This document shows positions 12,721 through 21,223 of a stretch of 64,000 nt of DNA, piece by piece (position 1 is the stretch's first letter; each line of letters begins with the position of its first letter). Under the pieces are notes generated by a model. It ran no database searches and had not been told where the DNA came from. It worked only from the letters and a program-made list of their open reading frames with translations. The position numbers and the translations under genes are program-made. Source of the DNA: Neolewinella aurantiaca (GTDB lineage Bacteria; Bacteroidota; Bacteroidia; Chitinophagales; Saprospiraceae); assembly GCF_008014675.1 (NCBI RefSeq), contig NZ_VOXD01000024.1, positions 1-64,000 of the forward strand, written 5' to 3'.

Positions 12721-12739
12721 GCGCGGACGCAGGATGCAA
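12721..12739 (+). repeat. R1 repeat copy (long form) upstream of DUF4174 gene
   Basis: GCGCGGACGCAGGATGCAA: the longer AGGATGCAA variant with one substitution and the first G missing. On the minus strand it reads TTTGCATCC, with a TTG about 20 nt before it, resembling the -33/-7 promoter of the downstream minus-strand gene. Confidence 0.85.
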
Positions 12740-12838
12740 AGAATGGATTTTTGAGAGCAATGCCGTAGTTTGGACTTTTCTCAGGCTCATCCCCCGCCGG
12801 TACCGTAAAAGGATGCCGAATCACATAATTTCATTCCC

Positions 12839-13390
12839 TTGTCTACATTCTCATTTCTTCTTGAAGGTATTCGCAACCTCCGCACCACCGGCACCTTTAC
12901 GCGCAGCAGTACGGCGTTGTGTGAAGCCGCCATTGACAATATCGATTTCGGGACCGCGCGGGTTATCGTGGAACTCGGAGCCGGCGATGGGGTGATAACC
13001 GAACACATTCTTAAAAGGTTACATCCTGAAGGGAAGGTGATCGCCTTCGAAGTAAGTAAAGACCTGTGCGATGATATGCGGGCGATTGGTGATCCGCGTC
13101 TGGTTGTGGCGGAAGACAGTGCCGAGAACATCCGGCACTGGCTGGATCAGATTGGGGCCGATAAAGCGGACCACATTGTATCGGCGATTCCGTTTGCGGC
13201 CCTACCGGAAAACCTGGGCAAAGCAATCGTCCTCGCGGCAAAAGATAACCTGCAGCCCGGCGGATGCTATAACCAGGTACACTACAGTCTTAAAACCAGG
13301 GCTTACTACGAAGAGGCATTCGGGAAGGTAGAAACCCGCCGGGTTTGGGCGAACCTGCCGCCAGCCTGGGTGCTTTATTGCCTTCGCTGA
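12839..13390 (+). CDS. SAM-dependent methyltransferase, PmtA-like
   Basis: A 183-residue class I methyltransferase with the SAM-binding motif VELGAGDG at about 43-50 and an acidic end of strand 2 (VIAFEVSKDL). The layout resembles phospholipid N-methyltransferases (PmtA) and the related rRNA dimethyladenosine fold; the N-terminus (STFSFLLEGIRNLRTTGTF) favours PmtA. The start codon is TTG at 12839; no ATG gives a complete domain. A strong hairpin follows the stop (13392-13442). Substrate is inferred only from similarity of motifs. Confidence 0.8.
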   Translation: MSTFSFLLEGIRNLRTTGTFTRSSTALCEAAIDNIDFGTARVIVELGAGDGVITEHILKRLHPEGKVIAFEVSKDLCDDMRAIGDPRLVVAEDSAENIRHWLDQIGADKADHIVSAIPFAALPENLGKAIVLAAKDNLQPGGCYNQVHYSLKTRAYYEEAFGKVETRRVWANLPPAWVLYCLR

Positions 13391-13391
13391 T

Positions 13392-13442
13392 TGGGTTGAG
13401 CGCCTCTGGCGCGATCTAATCGCGCCAGAGGCGCTCAACCCA
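13392..13442. repeat. Perfect 24-bp palindrome (R3 element)
   Basis: Arms 13392-13415 and 13419-13442 are perfectly complementary around a 3-nt CTA loop. The arm core is GAGCGCCTCTGGCGCGAT. A single arm, 20 nt identical, recurs at 13631-13650 in the same gap. No T-run follows, so it is more like a REP/BIME-type repeat than a terminator, although it sits right after a stop codon. Confidence 0.85.
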
Positions 13443-13759
13443 TCCGGCTCGCGAGGGGCTGAACCCAGCCTTTTCTTTCCTGCACGTGTAAGCCTAGCCC
13501 TGACAGCTTGAGTTAACGAAATATCAAATATGATCCACTAAGGTTTTAACGGGCGCTTAGCTTAGCGTGGGGTGCAGAACTCCGCGCAGCGGTTTCGGAA
13601 CCCATGGTTTCGTTATTCACCCGATGAGCAATCGCGCCAGAGGCGCTCAAACCGGGTTCGGACAAACAGCAGGCACGCAAACGTAGATTGATCCGACGGG
13701 GTGTCGACGTTATCCCTAAACATTGTTGTTACTTTATCCCCAAGTACATTGCCGATCTT
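13443..13759. other. Intergenic region with single R3 arm
   Basis: About 320 nt without a gene. The only structure seen is the lone R3 arm at 13631-13650, in the same orientation as the right arm of the palindrome. The promoter of the following gene is expected near 13700-13750 but is not obvious. Confidence 0.5.
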
Positions 13760-16594
13760 ATGCGTCCGTTTCTTTCTTTGCTCCTCCTTACCATTCTCAG
13801 CACCTGCGTCAGCGCCCAGATCGGGCTGCACCCGCCGACGATCGACTTTCAGCAAATCCGGAGCGACCACGCTCGCATCATTTTCCCGAAAGGATACGAA
13901 ACACGCGCAATGCGCGTGGCTTCACTGATCGATGAACTGCAGGCGAACCACACCCGCAGTATCGGTGAAAAAATATTCGATGTAGACCTTATCCTGCAAA
14001 CGGCAACCACCGAGATAAACGGCTACGTAGGGCTGGGCCCTTTCCGGTCCGAGTTTTACGCTACGCCACCCCAGCAACTCAGTTTCCTGAGCAATACGGA
14101 ATGGTTGGACTTGCTCACTATTCACGAGTACCGTCACGTGCAGCAAAACAGCAACGAAAGGCGGGGAATCACCAAGCTGTTCTCGTGGTTGCAGGGCGAA
14201 AATGGCTGGTCGGTATTCAGCTTCCTGGCTACGCCTAACTGGTTCAGTGAAGGCGATGCCGTAGTCTACGAAACGGCCCTGAGTGGCGCAGGCCGTGGCC
14301 GTACACCGGCATTCAGCGCAACCCTGCGGAGTCTGCTGGACGAGGACATCATCTATCCCTACGCAAAATCCCGCAACGGCAGCTACCGCAGCCTGGTGCC
14401 CGATCACTACCGCTACGGGTACAGCACGCTTACTTATGCGCGGGAACGCTTCGGTAACGACGTCTGGAAGTCTGTCCTGCACGATGGTGCAGCTTACAAA
14501 GGTTTAATCTATCCCTTTGGCCGCGCGCTGAAAAAGAAAACGGGCTATAAACCTGCCGCTTTGTACAAGGCTGCGTTGCTCGACCTGAAAGCCAAACAGG
14601 ACAGCGCACTGGCTGCCCGTGGCCCTTTGGTGGAAGGCGTTGCCTTCGGCGATGCATCGGAAGAAATAAGAAACTATAAGTTCCCGGCCATCAACGATGA
14701 GGGGAGGGTAGTGGCTTTACGCACAGCCTTTAAGCATACTCCCGCCCTGGTAGTGGTAAGTGCCGAAGGAGAGAAGGACGAAAAACTAACGTCGGTCGGT
14801 ATCCAGCGGGAGCCATATGTGCACGTACGGGGCAACCTGGCCGTCTGGATGGAAAACCGGGTAAATCCCCGTTATACCAACGAGCGCTTCTCGGAAATAA
14901 TCCTGTACGACATGAAAAGCGGACGAAAAAAGCAACTGACCGAAAAAGGGAAGTATTTCTCTCCGTCTCTCAGTTTCGACCGGCGGCGCATCGTGGCCGT
15001 CGAGCACGCTCCGCTGGAGGGGCCTCCGGCCATTGCTGTGCTCGAGAGTAACACGGGAGCGGTTGCAGCAAAATTCAAAGTTGACGCGCAGTCGGTTTCC
15101 TTCCCGCGCTTTTCTCCGGACGGAAAGACGGTTTATTTCTACGATGTCGGCTTTGATGGGGTTGCACTTCGCTCGCTGGAACTGGAAACCGGAAAAACAC
15201 GATTGCTGGAAGAGCGAAATCACGAGCCCCGGGATTACCTGCAGGTTACCGGAGACGGCAACCTGATAATGAGTAGCGGCCGCGACGGAGTCGATAATGT
15301 CTATCTGCTGGAGCCGGAAACGGGCCAGCGCCGGCAACTAACCAATCTTCGTATCGGCGGCGCTTATCCTTTCCTTTCGCCGCAGGGGTACCTGTATTAT
15401 GCCGAAGCAACTCCCAAAGGAGAGCGATTGAGACGGTTGGCCCTTCGTGAGGAAAACAAATCGAACTCCGCCTTACGTGTGGTCTCTAACCCTGCCGGCC
15501 CCAACATCTTTGAGCGCCCCGCCGCTTTCAGCGCCGAAACAGAAAATCTTACCCAAAACGTAGTGCTGAAGGATTATCCGGTAAGTGATTTCAACGATAA
15601 GCTCGGGGGCGTGAAGCTGCACAGTTGGTCTTTCAACGGAAGTTACGTTAATCCTGGCTTCGAAGTGGCGGCAGCGAACGCTCTGAATACCGTCGGCATC
15701 GGCGCGGGGGTGTACTACAACATCGACGAACGGCGAACCTCAACGGGCTTAAACGTAGACTACGGAGGTTGGTATCCGGTACTCAGCCTGGGGGTGAATT
15801 CTTCCGGCCGGACGTACAACACACTAGACGCAGGAAGGGACACATTGATTCTGCGCGGCTACGATTTCAACCAACAACGATTCAGCCTCGGCGCACGCGT
15901 GCCGCTAACGTGGATCAGGGGCGACTTTCAGTCGCAGCTGACACCGGCCTTATCCGTAGGATATGTGACCACGTCAGATTCCGAACTGACCGAAGCACCG
16001 GATGGATTTTCAGACCTCAGTTTTTCGGTGAGTGGGAGTTACCTGCACCGTACCGCTTACCAGCAGGTACAGCCGCGCGCAGGAGTAGCCGCCCGCCTTG
16101 CTTACGCCTCGGTTCTGAGCGGGACCGACGGGAGCCGTTTGTTGTTTCAGAGTTCACTGTACCTGCCGGGTCTGTTCCCGACGCACGGTTTCAAACTGGA
16201 TTTTGACGTGCAGGCCGAAAACAGCGCCAATACTTACAGCTACCCTAATGCCTTTAATTACGCGCGTGGCTACGGCCGGTCGATCAACGACCGGGTTGTA
16301 CGCATCGGAGCTAACTATCAGCTGCCGCTCGCCTACCCGGATTTTGGTATTGCGGGGATAACCTACTTTCAGCGCATCCGCCTCAATGCTTTCTACGATT
16401 ACAGTCGCCTGGCAATAGAAGACGTAACGCTGACAAGGCCTGACGTCAGCTCGGTGGGCGGACAGCTCTATTTCGACAACGTCTGGCTGAACTCTGCCCT
16501 CATCACCGTCGGGGTGCAGGTAGCATATTTGCCCGATGCGTTCCCCGGGCAGGCGAAGACTGATTTCAGACTTCTGTTCAGTGGCGGGTTCTGA
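13760..16594 (+). CDS. Gluzincin peptidase / propeller / outer-membrane barrel protein
   Basis: A 944-residue protein. The start at 13760 gives a signal peptide ending CVSAQ. Residues about 25-280 form a zinc-peptidase-like domain with HEYRH at 122-126 (HExxH) and a downstream Glu in WFSEGDA (E164), the gluzincin arrangement. Residues about 320-590 hold TolB/WD40-like beta-propeller repeats (FSPDGKTVYFYDV, LSFDRRRIVAVEH). The C-terminal ~330 residues alternate Tyr/Gly-rich amphipathic strands and end in Phe, as outer-membrane barrels do. It is probably an outer-membrane protein with a periplasmic or surface peptidase head. The 21 nt encoding the signal-peptide end are identical to those of the M20 gene at 33921. 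Confidence 0.8.
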   Translation: MRPFLSLLLLTILSTCVSAQIGLHPPTIDFQQIRSDHARIIFPKGYETRAMRVASLIDELQANHTRSIGEKIFDVDLILQTATTEINGYVGLGPFRSEFYATPPQQLSFLSNTEWLDLLTIHEYRHVQQNSNERRGITKLFSWLQGENGWSVFSFLATPNWFSEGDAVVYETALSGAGRGRTPAFSATLRSLLDEDIIYPYAKSRNGSYRSLVPDHYRYGYSTLTYARERFGNDVWKSVLHDGAAYKGLIYPFGRALKKKTGYKPAALYKAALLDLKAKQDSALAARGPLVEGVAFGDASEEIRNYKFPAINDEGRVVALRTAFKHTPALVVVSAEGEKDEKLTSVGIQREPYVHVRGNLAVWMENRVNPRYTNERFSEIILYDMKSGRKKQLTEKGKYFSPSLSFDRRRIVAVEHAPLEGPPAIAVLESNTGAVAAKFKVDAQSVSFPRFSPDGKTVYFYDVGFDGVALRSLELETGKTRLLEERNHEPRDYLQVTGDGNLIMSSGRDGVDNVYLLEPETGQRRQLTNLRIGGAYPFLSPQGYLYYAEATPKGERLRRLALREENKSNSALRVVSNPAGPNIFERPAAFSAETENLTQNVVLKDYPVSDFNDKLGGVKLHSWSFNGSYVNPGFEVAAANALNTVGIGAGVYYNIDERRTSTGLNVDYGGWYPVLSLGVNSSGRTYNTLDAGRDTLILRGYDFNQQRFSLGARVPLTWIRGDFQSQLTPALSVGYVTTSDSELTEAPDGFSDLSFSVSGSYLHRTAYQQVQPRAGVAARLAYASVLSGTDGSRLLFQSSLYLPGLFPTHGFKLDFDVQAENSANTYSYPNAFNYARGYGRSINDRVVRIGANYQLPLAYPDFGIAGITYFQRIRLNAFYDYSRLAIEDVTLTRPDVSSVGGQLYFDNVWLNSALITVGVQVAYLPDAFPGQAKTDFRLLFSGGF

Positions 16595-17314
16595 TCATCC
16601 CTTCACCCACTCGCGGACGGCGTCGCGTTGCAACTTGCCTACGGGGAGAACCTGGGTGTTCTTCATGACCAGTTGGTTGCCTTCCAGATAATCGACCAGG
16701 GCTTTGCGGACGACGTAGCTTTTGTGTATTTTCAGGAAATCGGCGGAGGGGAGTTCTTCCATCATTCCGCTCAGGGTCCGGGTGGTGAGGAGAAAGCTGT
16801 CACCGGTCCATATTTTTACGTAGTTGCCGTAGCTTTCGAGGTAATGGATGTCGGCCAGTTCTACCCGCCGGTACTGGCGGTCTACCTTAACGAAGAGGTG
16901 ATCTTCCCTTGCCTCTGTCCCTTCGCTGGCACCTGCGGCCCCGCCTAATTCAGACCTCACTTTATTGACCGCGCGCAAAAAACGGGTAAAACGAAAGGGT
17001 TTGAGGAGGTAGTCGCTCACCTGCAACTCAAAGCTCTCGATGGCGTATTCCTCGAAGGCGGAAGTGATGATTACGCGTGGCTTTCGTTCGAGCGTACGCA
17101 GGAAATCGAGTCCCTGCAGTTCGGGCATATTGATGTCCAGGAAAATAAGGTCGACCTCTTTTTCACTGAGCAGACTGTATGCTTGTGTGGCCCGGTGGCA
17201 GGTGCCAACGATGGTTAAAAAGTCAAGGTCTTTGGCGTAAGCTTCTATTATCTGATGCGCCAGGGGCTCATCGTCGATGATCAGGGCAGAGATGGTGTTG
17301 GACGTGGAAGACAA
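16595..17314 (-). CDS. LytTR response regulator
   Basis: A 239-residue DNA-binding regulator. The N-terminal receiver has the acidic pair DDE, the phospho-acceptor D60 (LIFLDINMP) and K105 (LLKPF). The C-terminal LytTR domain (about 145-237) has the usual core YLESYGNYVKIWT and FLKIHKSYVV. The linker between domains is Gly/Ala/Glu-rich and contains a copy of the R1 repeat. It is the last gene of a minus-strand operon with a kinase and a phosphatase, so the kinase at 18607 is the likely partner. Confidence 0.93.
   Translation of the reverse strand: MSSTSNTISALIIDDEPLAHQIIEAYAKDLDFLTIVGTCHRATQAYSLLSEKEVDLIFLDINMPELQGLDFLRTLERKPRVIITSAFEEYAIESFELQVSDYLLKPFRFTRFLRAVNKVRSELGGAAGASEGTEAREDHLFVKVDRQYRRVELADIHYLESYGNYVKIWTGDSFLLTTRTLSGMMEELPSADFLKIHKSYVVRKALVDYLEGNQLVMKNTQVLPVGKLQRDAVREWVKG
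16928..16945 (-). repeat. R1 repeat copy inside LytTR regulator gene
   Basis: An 18-bp match (GGCACCTGCGGCCCCGCC) inside the interdomain linker, where it encodes Gly-Gly-Ala-Ala-Gly-Ala. Two changes from the consensus keep the frame open. Confidence 0.7.
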
Positions 17315-17342
17315 GGCGAAAATATTTGCTGGCTTAAAACTA

Positions 17343-18518
17343 CTACTTTAAGGCTTTTCGGCTGCCATCTTCCCGCAAACGATAATAGTCGGCTCCTTCA
17401 ATCAACAGGCCTTCTGATGCGCCGTGGGGCCAGTTCATCTCGTGATCGGAAGGGTGTTTTACGTCGATGGCTATCACTTTTCCTTCGAAGTGCGTTTTTA
17501 CCCGATGCTGCAGGGTGTGCCCGACGATCACATCTTTGGCCCCAAACTTATCCAGCGCAGCGGTCACTTGCTCCTGCTCGAGATTTTCTTTGAAATAGCC
17601 CCGGTACCAGCAGGGGCCGGTGCGTCCGGAATGCAATAACTCATGTTCGTCGCCCTCCGCGCGGGGAAAATAGGCGCGGCGGTATCCGGAGCGAATGATG
17701 GTGTTAACCTCTCCGATGCTGAGTTCAGACTCGGCAAAGTCGGGGTGTATCCCTCCGTGAACGAAGAGGTGGCCGTTGATCCGCTCCAGCGCATTTTTGC
17801 TTTCCAGCCACCGGCCGATGTAGGAGTCTGGCCCGGTCAGGTCGTGCTGTTGCCGGTTGAGGAAGGAAGCGATGTAGGTGTATTTTTCCGACGCTGATCC
17901 CGTGTTACCGTGCATGGCCTTGAGCTCGTGGTTGCCGATGATGAAGTGAACCTGCCCACCGTGCTGCCGGGCTGCTTGCTCGAGGTAGTGAATGAACCAG
18001 AGGACTTGGGTAACGTAAGCTCCACGGTCCACAAAATCGCCGGGGAGTACAAGATGACCGTTGCCGAAAGTCCACTTCAGGTTTGTATCGATAACGCTGT
18101 GGTGGATCAGGAAATCGCGGAAGGCGCGGTAGTTGCCCTCGATGTCCGAAATGGCGAGGATGGAACTACCGTCGTTGTAAACCGCCGGAGGGGTAGTGAA
18201 TTGTGCCGCAAGCGAAACCTCAAACTGGCTGGAATCGGGGTTGTAAAAGGTGCTGGCAATTGGCGCACCGATGAGACTGTGGGTTTCGGTTTTCAGCTCA
18301 AAACCATCGTCTCTGTTTCCCTGAACGTGGTGTATGCTTACGGTAGAGTCGGTTTCGTAGAATACGTATGGGCCATCGTTGTGCCAGTCCATGAAATACT
18401 GCTGGGTGCCATAGTTTGCGGTAGCGCCCTGAGACAAACCGAACAGGATGAGGCAGGGCAGGATGACCGCCAGGGTAAGGAAGATGTGCTTCAGGTAGCG
18501 GAGTATTCGGGCTTTCAT
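17343..18518 (-). CDS. Shewanella-like calcineurin-family phosphoesterase
   Basis: A 391-residue metallophosphoesterase with an N-terminal membrane helix or uncleaved signal (IFLTLAVILPCLILFGL); the catalytic part should be outside the cytoplasm. The metal-binding motifs are in order: ISDIEGN, LPGDFVDRG, IIGNHE, VHGGIH and VGHT. The spacing resembles Shewanella-like protein phosphatases. The first motif is DxExN-like rather than the usual DxHG, as seen in some members. The start at 18518 gives the membrane helix; the frame is open upstream. It lies between a LytS-type kinase and its LytTR regulator, 28 nt before the regulator, an unusual placement. Confidence 0.87.
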   Translation of the reverse strand: MKARILRYLKHIFLTLAVILPCLILFGLSQGATANYGTQQYFMDWHNDGPYVFYETDSTVSIHHVQGNRDDGFELKTETHSLIGAPIASTFYNPDSSQFEVSLAAQFTTPPAVYNDGSSILAISDIEGNYRAFRDFLIHHSVIDTNLKWTFGNGHLVLPGDFVDRGAYVTQVLWFIHYLEQAARQHGGQVHFIIGNHELKAMHGNTGSASEKYTYIASFLNRQQHDLTGPDSYIGRWLESKNALERINGHLFVHGGIHPDFAESELSIGEVNTIIRSGYRRAYFPRAEGDEHELLHSGRTGPCWYRGYFKENLEQEQVTAALDKFGAKDVIVGHTLQHRVKTHFEGKVIAIDVKHPSDHEMNWPHGASEGLLIEGADYYRLREDGSRKALK

Positions 18519-18606
18519 TTGTTGGAGGTTTCGGGGTTCAGGAAGTCTGTTACTTCGTAAAGAAGTAATGCGTTTTAACGGTTTGTCTGAGGAGGGGTAC
18601 TGAGGG

Positions 18607-20187
18607 CTAGAGGAGTTGCTCGTCGAGGTTAGGGACGAGTTCTTCCAGGCGGAGTTCTTCGTGCGGCGGAAGGCCATCGCCCCGGAGGTTTAACCGGACA
18701 GCGTATTCATCTGGCCGGGTATCGGTGCTGATGTCGTACCCGTCGGGGTAAAGCAAATCGAGGCGGCGGTGCAGGTTCTCGAGCCCAATGCCACCGGAGC
18801 GTACTTTTTGCGAAGCTTCGGGCTCTACGGAGTTGCGGCAGTAGAAGGAAATATCTCCGTTGATCTCCGTCAGTTTGAGTTCCAGAAAGCACTCGCCCAC
18901 GGCCGGTTCGATGCCGTGCTTGAAGGCGTTTTCGACGAGGATGATGAACAGCAACGGCGGGATTTTGAGGTCGGGGTTTTCCATATCGACGGCAAACTCG
19001 ATATCCGCGTCCTGATAGAGGCGGATACGCTGCAGGTCGAGGTAGTCTTTCAGGTACTTGACTTCCTCGCGGAGCTCAACGCGCTCCTCTTTGGCGCGGT
19101 AGATGACATAGCGCATCAACTCGGAAAGCTGCAGAACAGTATCGGGCGTCTCCGGTGCCTGCTTGAGGCTGAGGGAGTAGAGGTTGTTGAGGGTATTGAA
19201 GAAGAAGTGGGGGTTGACCTGCTGCTTGAGCAGGCTGAGTTCAGTGTCGGTCTTTTCCTTTTCGAGCAGGGTGATGGTGCGCGTTTTGCGCACCCACTCG
19301 AGCAAAAGAACCACCGGAATGGAGAAGATGAGGAAGCCGGCAGCCATGGCGAAGTTCTCGGGTGCGATGATCCCACCCTCAAAACCTGAAGTATGAATGC
19401 CCCAACTACGGACCAACGGAAATAAACGGGCGTAGGCCGCATGCACGGGCGCAAAGGCCAGGGTGGCCGTAACGCCACCGACGATGTAGTACAGCAGGCC
19501 GCGCTGCTGAAACAACTTACGGTAGAGGAATTTATGGTGGATCTGAAACAGGGCCAGGTAAGGCAGGTAAACCAGCAAGACCTGAAGGACCGCGACGAAG
19601 AAAATCCCGACGGCCACAAATTCATTCACGTACCTGATGGATCGGTCATAATGCTCAGTTTCCGCCACGGAAATCATCGCCGCCAGCACCGAAAATATCC
19701 CGATGATGACGGTGGGACTGAGGTAACGACCGATACGCTTGCGGAGGTTGGGGAGCCATGAGTTTTCAATAACACCGTGCAGGACCGTTGCGGTGCCAAG
19801 CAGAGAAGTACCGATGGCCAGGGCACCGATTATCGCATCGTTAGCAGATCCGATGAACTCGGGTATTCCTTCCATGAAAATCTCGGCCAGGAGCGCTAGA
19901 AACCAGGGGTAAATTCCGAAAATGAAGATCCATAAACCCCGAAAACTCCACTTACTCATTTGCGATTTGAGGCGGGCACGCAGCTGAACGAACCAGAAAG
20001 TGGGCAGGAAAATAACAGAATAGCTTATCATCCTGGCCAGAAAATTCGGCAAAGACGCAGGCTCCGACTCTAAGGTCAGGATCAGGCAAATAGCCGTAAA
20101 CACCGTCGCAAAAATCCAGAGGTCGCTTTTTAGAAAAAAGCTTTCGACCCGGTCGTATGTTTTCTTGATTGGTGGCAGCATGCTCAT
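18607..20187 (-). CDS. LytS/YehU-type sensor histidine kinase
   Basis: A 526-residue membrane kinase. The N-terminal ~300 residues hold about seven to eight hydrophobic helices with no recognised ligand domain. The phospho-acceptor His is in QQVNPHFFFNTLNNLYSL, typical of the His_kinase family of LytS. The ATPase domain has LVENAFKHGI (N box) and GGIGLENLHRRLDLLY (G box). Start is at one of two close ATGs (20187 or 20181). It opens an operon with the phosphatase and LytTR regulator. The signal sensed is unknown. Confidence 0.9.
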   Translation of the reverse strand: MSMLPPIKKTYDRVESFFLKSDLWIFATVFTAICLILTLESEPASLPNFLARMISYSVIFLPTFWFVQLRARLKSQMSKWSFRGLWIFIFGIYPWFLALLAEIFMEGIPEFIGSANDAIIGALAIGTSLLGTATVLHGVIENSWLPNLRKRIGRYLSPTVIIGIFSVLAAMISVAETEHYDRSIRYVNEFVAVGIFFVAVLQVLLVYLPYLALFQIHHKFLYRKLFQQRGLLYYIVGGVTATLAFAPVHAAYARLFPLVRSWGIHTSGFEGGIIAPENFAMAAGFLIFSIPVVLLLEWVRKTRTITLLEKEKTDTELSLLKQQVNPHFFFNTLNNLYSLSLKQAPETPDTVLQLSELMRYVIYRAKEERVELREEVKYLKDYLDLQRIRLYQDADIEFAVDMENPDLKIPPLLFIILVENAFKHGIEPAVGECFLELKLTEINGDISFYCRNSVEPEASQKVRSGGIGLENLHRRLDLLYPDGYDISTDTRPDEYAVRLNLRGDGLPPHEELRLEELVPNLDEQLL

Positions 20188-20323
20188 CCTTTTCCGTAAA
20201 GTAGTATTCTTTGAACTTGCTACAAAACAACGCCAAGACTTAGGTCGGTCCAAAAAAGACTGATGTACGGACGCAGGGACGTGATGAACGACCAGAGACT
20301 TGATCCACCAGAACCGGGCAGTA

Positions 20324-21127
20324 TCAGAATGTTACTAGCAACGAGGTATCCCGCAACACCTGAACGGTGTCCCGGTAGACCATCGTGTCGATCTCAGGGC
20401 TTGTCCCTGCTGTATTTTGCCAGCGGCGCAGGTATACTGTACGCTCTAATGGCCTGTTTTGAGGGGCACAGGCTCCTGTTTCGAAGGACGTACCGGTGAA
20501 CAAACTCCCGGAAGAGATATGGTAATATGGCTCGGGGTACGAAAGATCCCGCAGGCTGAAGATACTCTGTACTGTACTGTCGGGGCCGGGAGGGTTCGTA
20601 AGCTCAACCCTCAGAGACAGCGAGGCAGCCTCAGTAATAACGGATGTTTCGTTGTAAGAAACCGGCGGTTCCGCAGCTGTAAAGTCGAGAAGGTGTGCCT
20701 GGTAGTAGATGTCGTCCTTTGCCGGGTCAATGACAACGTAATCGCACTGGGAGGGAAGAGGAGCCGACGGGGGGTGAAGTTTGAAGTAGTTGAAGCGGTA
20801 ATACTCCTGTTTTTCATCAGCGATTTCCTGAACCGTAAGCCCCTGATTGTTTGCCTGGTTGGAATAAAACCCGATCTCCAGTCGGTAGGCACCTTCATCA
20901 TCAAGGGTGTCGGTTACGGTTTCGTACTGGAAGCCGAAGCCGGAGTGAGCGGTCAGGATCCAACCGCTGAGCGGTTCGCCGGTCTCTTCATGGAATACTT
21001 TGCCTTCCAGAATAAGGTCAATGGAGCCTTCTGCTGGCATCATGTCGTCATCGGTCGCGGCAGGGTCACAGGCGGTGAGGAAAAGAATGCTGAGCAGGAA
21101 AATGAAATAGCGCATGGTGTTTTTCAT
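20324..21127 (-). CDS. Hypothetical lipoprotein with beta-sandwich domain
   Basis: A 267-residue lipoprotein; the lipobox is FLTAC after a signal helix (MRYFIFLLSILFL). An Asp/Ala-rich tether follows, then a beta-rich segment (LILEGKVFHEETGEPLSGW) resembling the carboxypeptidase-regulatory-like or peptidase-associated folds common in this phylum. The rest is not recognised. The start may be at 21127 or 21115; both keep the signal peptide. Its promoter region overlaps the terminator of the sucB transcript. Confidence 0.75.
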   Translation of the reverse strand: MKNTMRYFIFLLSILFLTACDPAATDDDMMPAEGSIDLILEGKVFHEETGEPLSGWILTAHSGFGFQYETVTDTLDDEGAYRLEIGFYSNQANNQGLTVQEIADEKQEYYRFNYFKLHPPSAPLPSQCDYVVIDPAKDDIYYQAHLLDFTAAEPPVSYNETSVITEAASLSLRVELTNPPGPDSTVQSIFSLRDLSYPEPYYHISSGSLFTGTSFETGACAPQNRPLERTVYLRRWQNTAGTSPEIDTMVYRDTVQVLRDTSLLVTF

Positions 21128-21154
21128 GAGTTGATGTTGTGAGTTGAAGGCATG

Positions 21155-21201
21155 CATAAAAAAAACGTCCCGCTCAGAACATAATGTCTTGAGCGGGACG
21201 T
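21155..21201 (-). terminator. Rho-independent terminator of sucB
   Basis: Perfect 12-bp arms (ACGTCCCGCTCA at 21165-21176, TGAGCGGGACGT at 21190-21201) followed on the minus strand by a run of T. It lies 23 nt after the sucB stop. Confidence 0.93.
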
Positions 21202-21223
21202 AAGTGCCGGAGCTAAACCTGGC

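Noticed and set aside
20260-20285. Partial R1 match (ACGGACGCAGGGA)
   Set aside because: Only about half of the motif matches.
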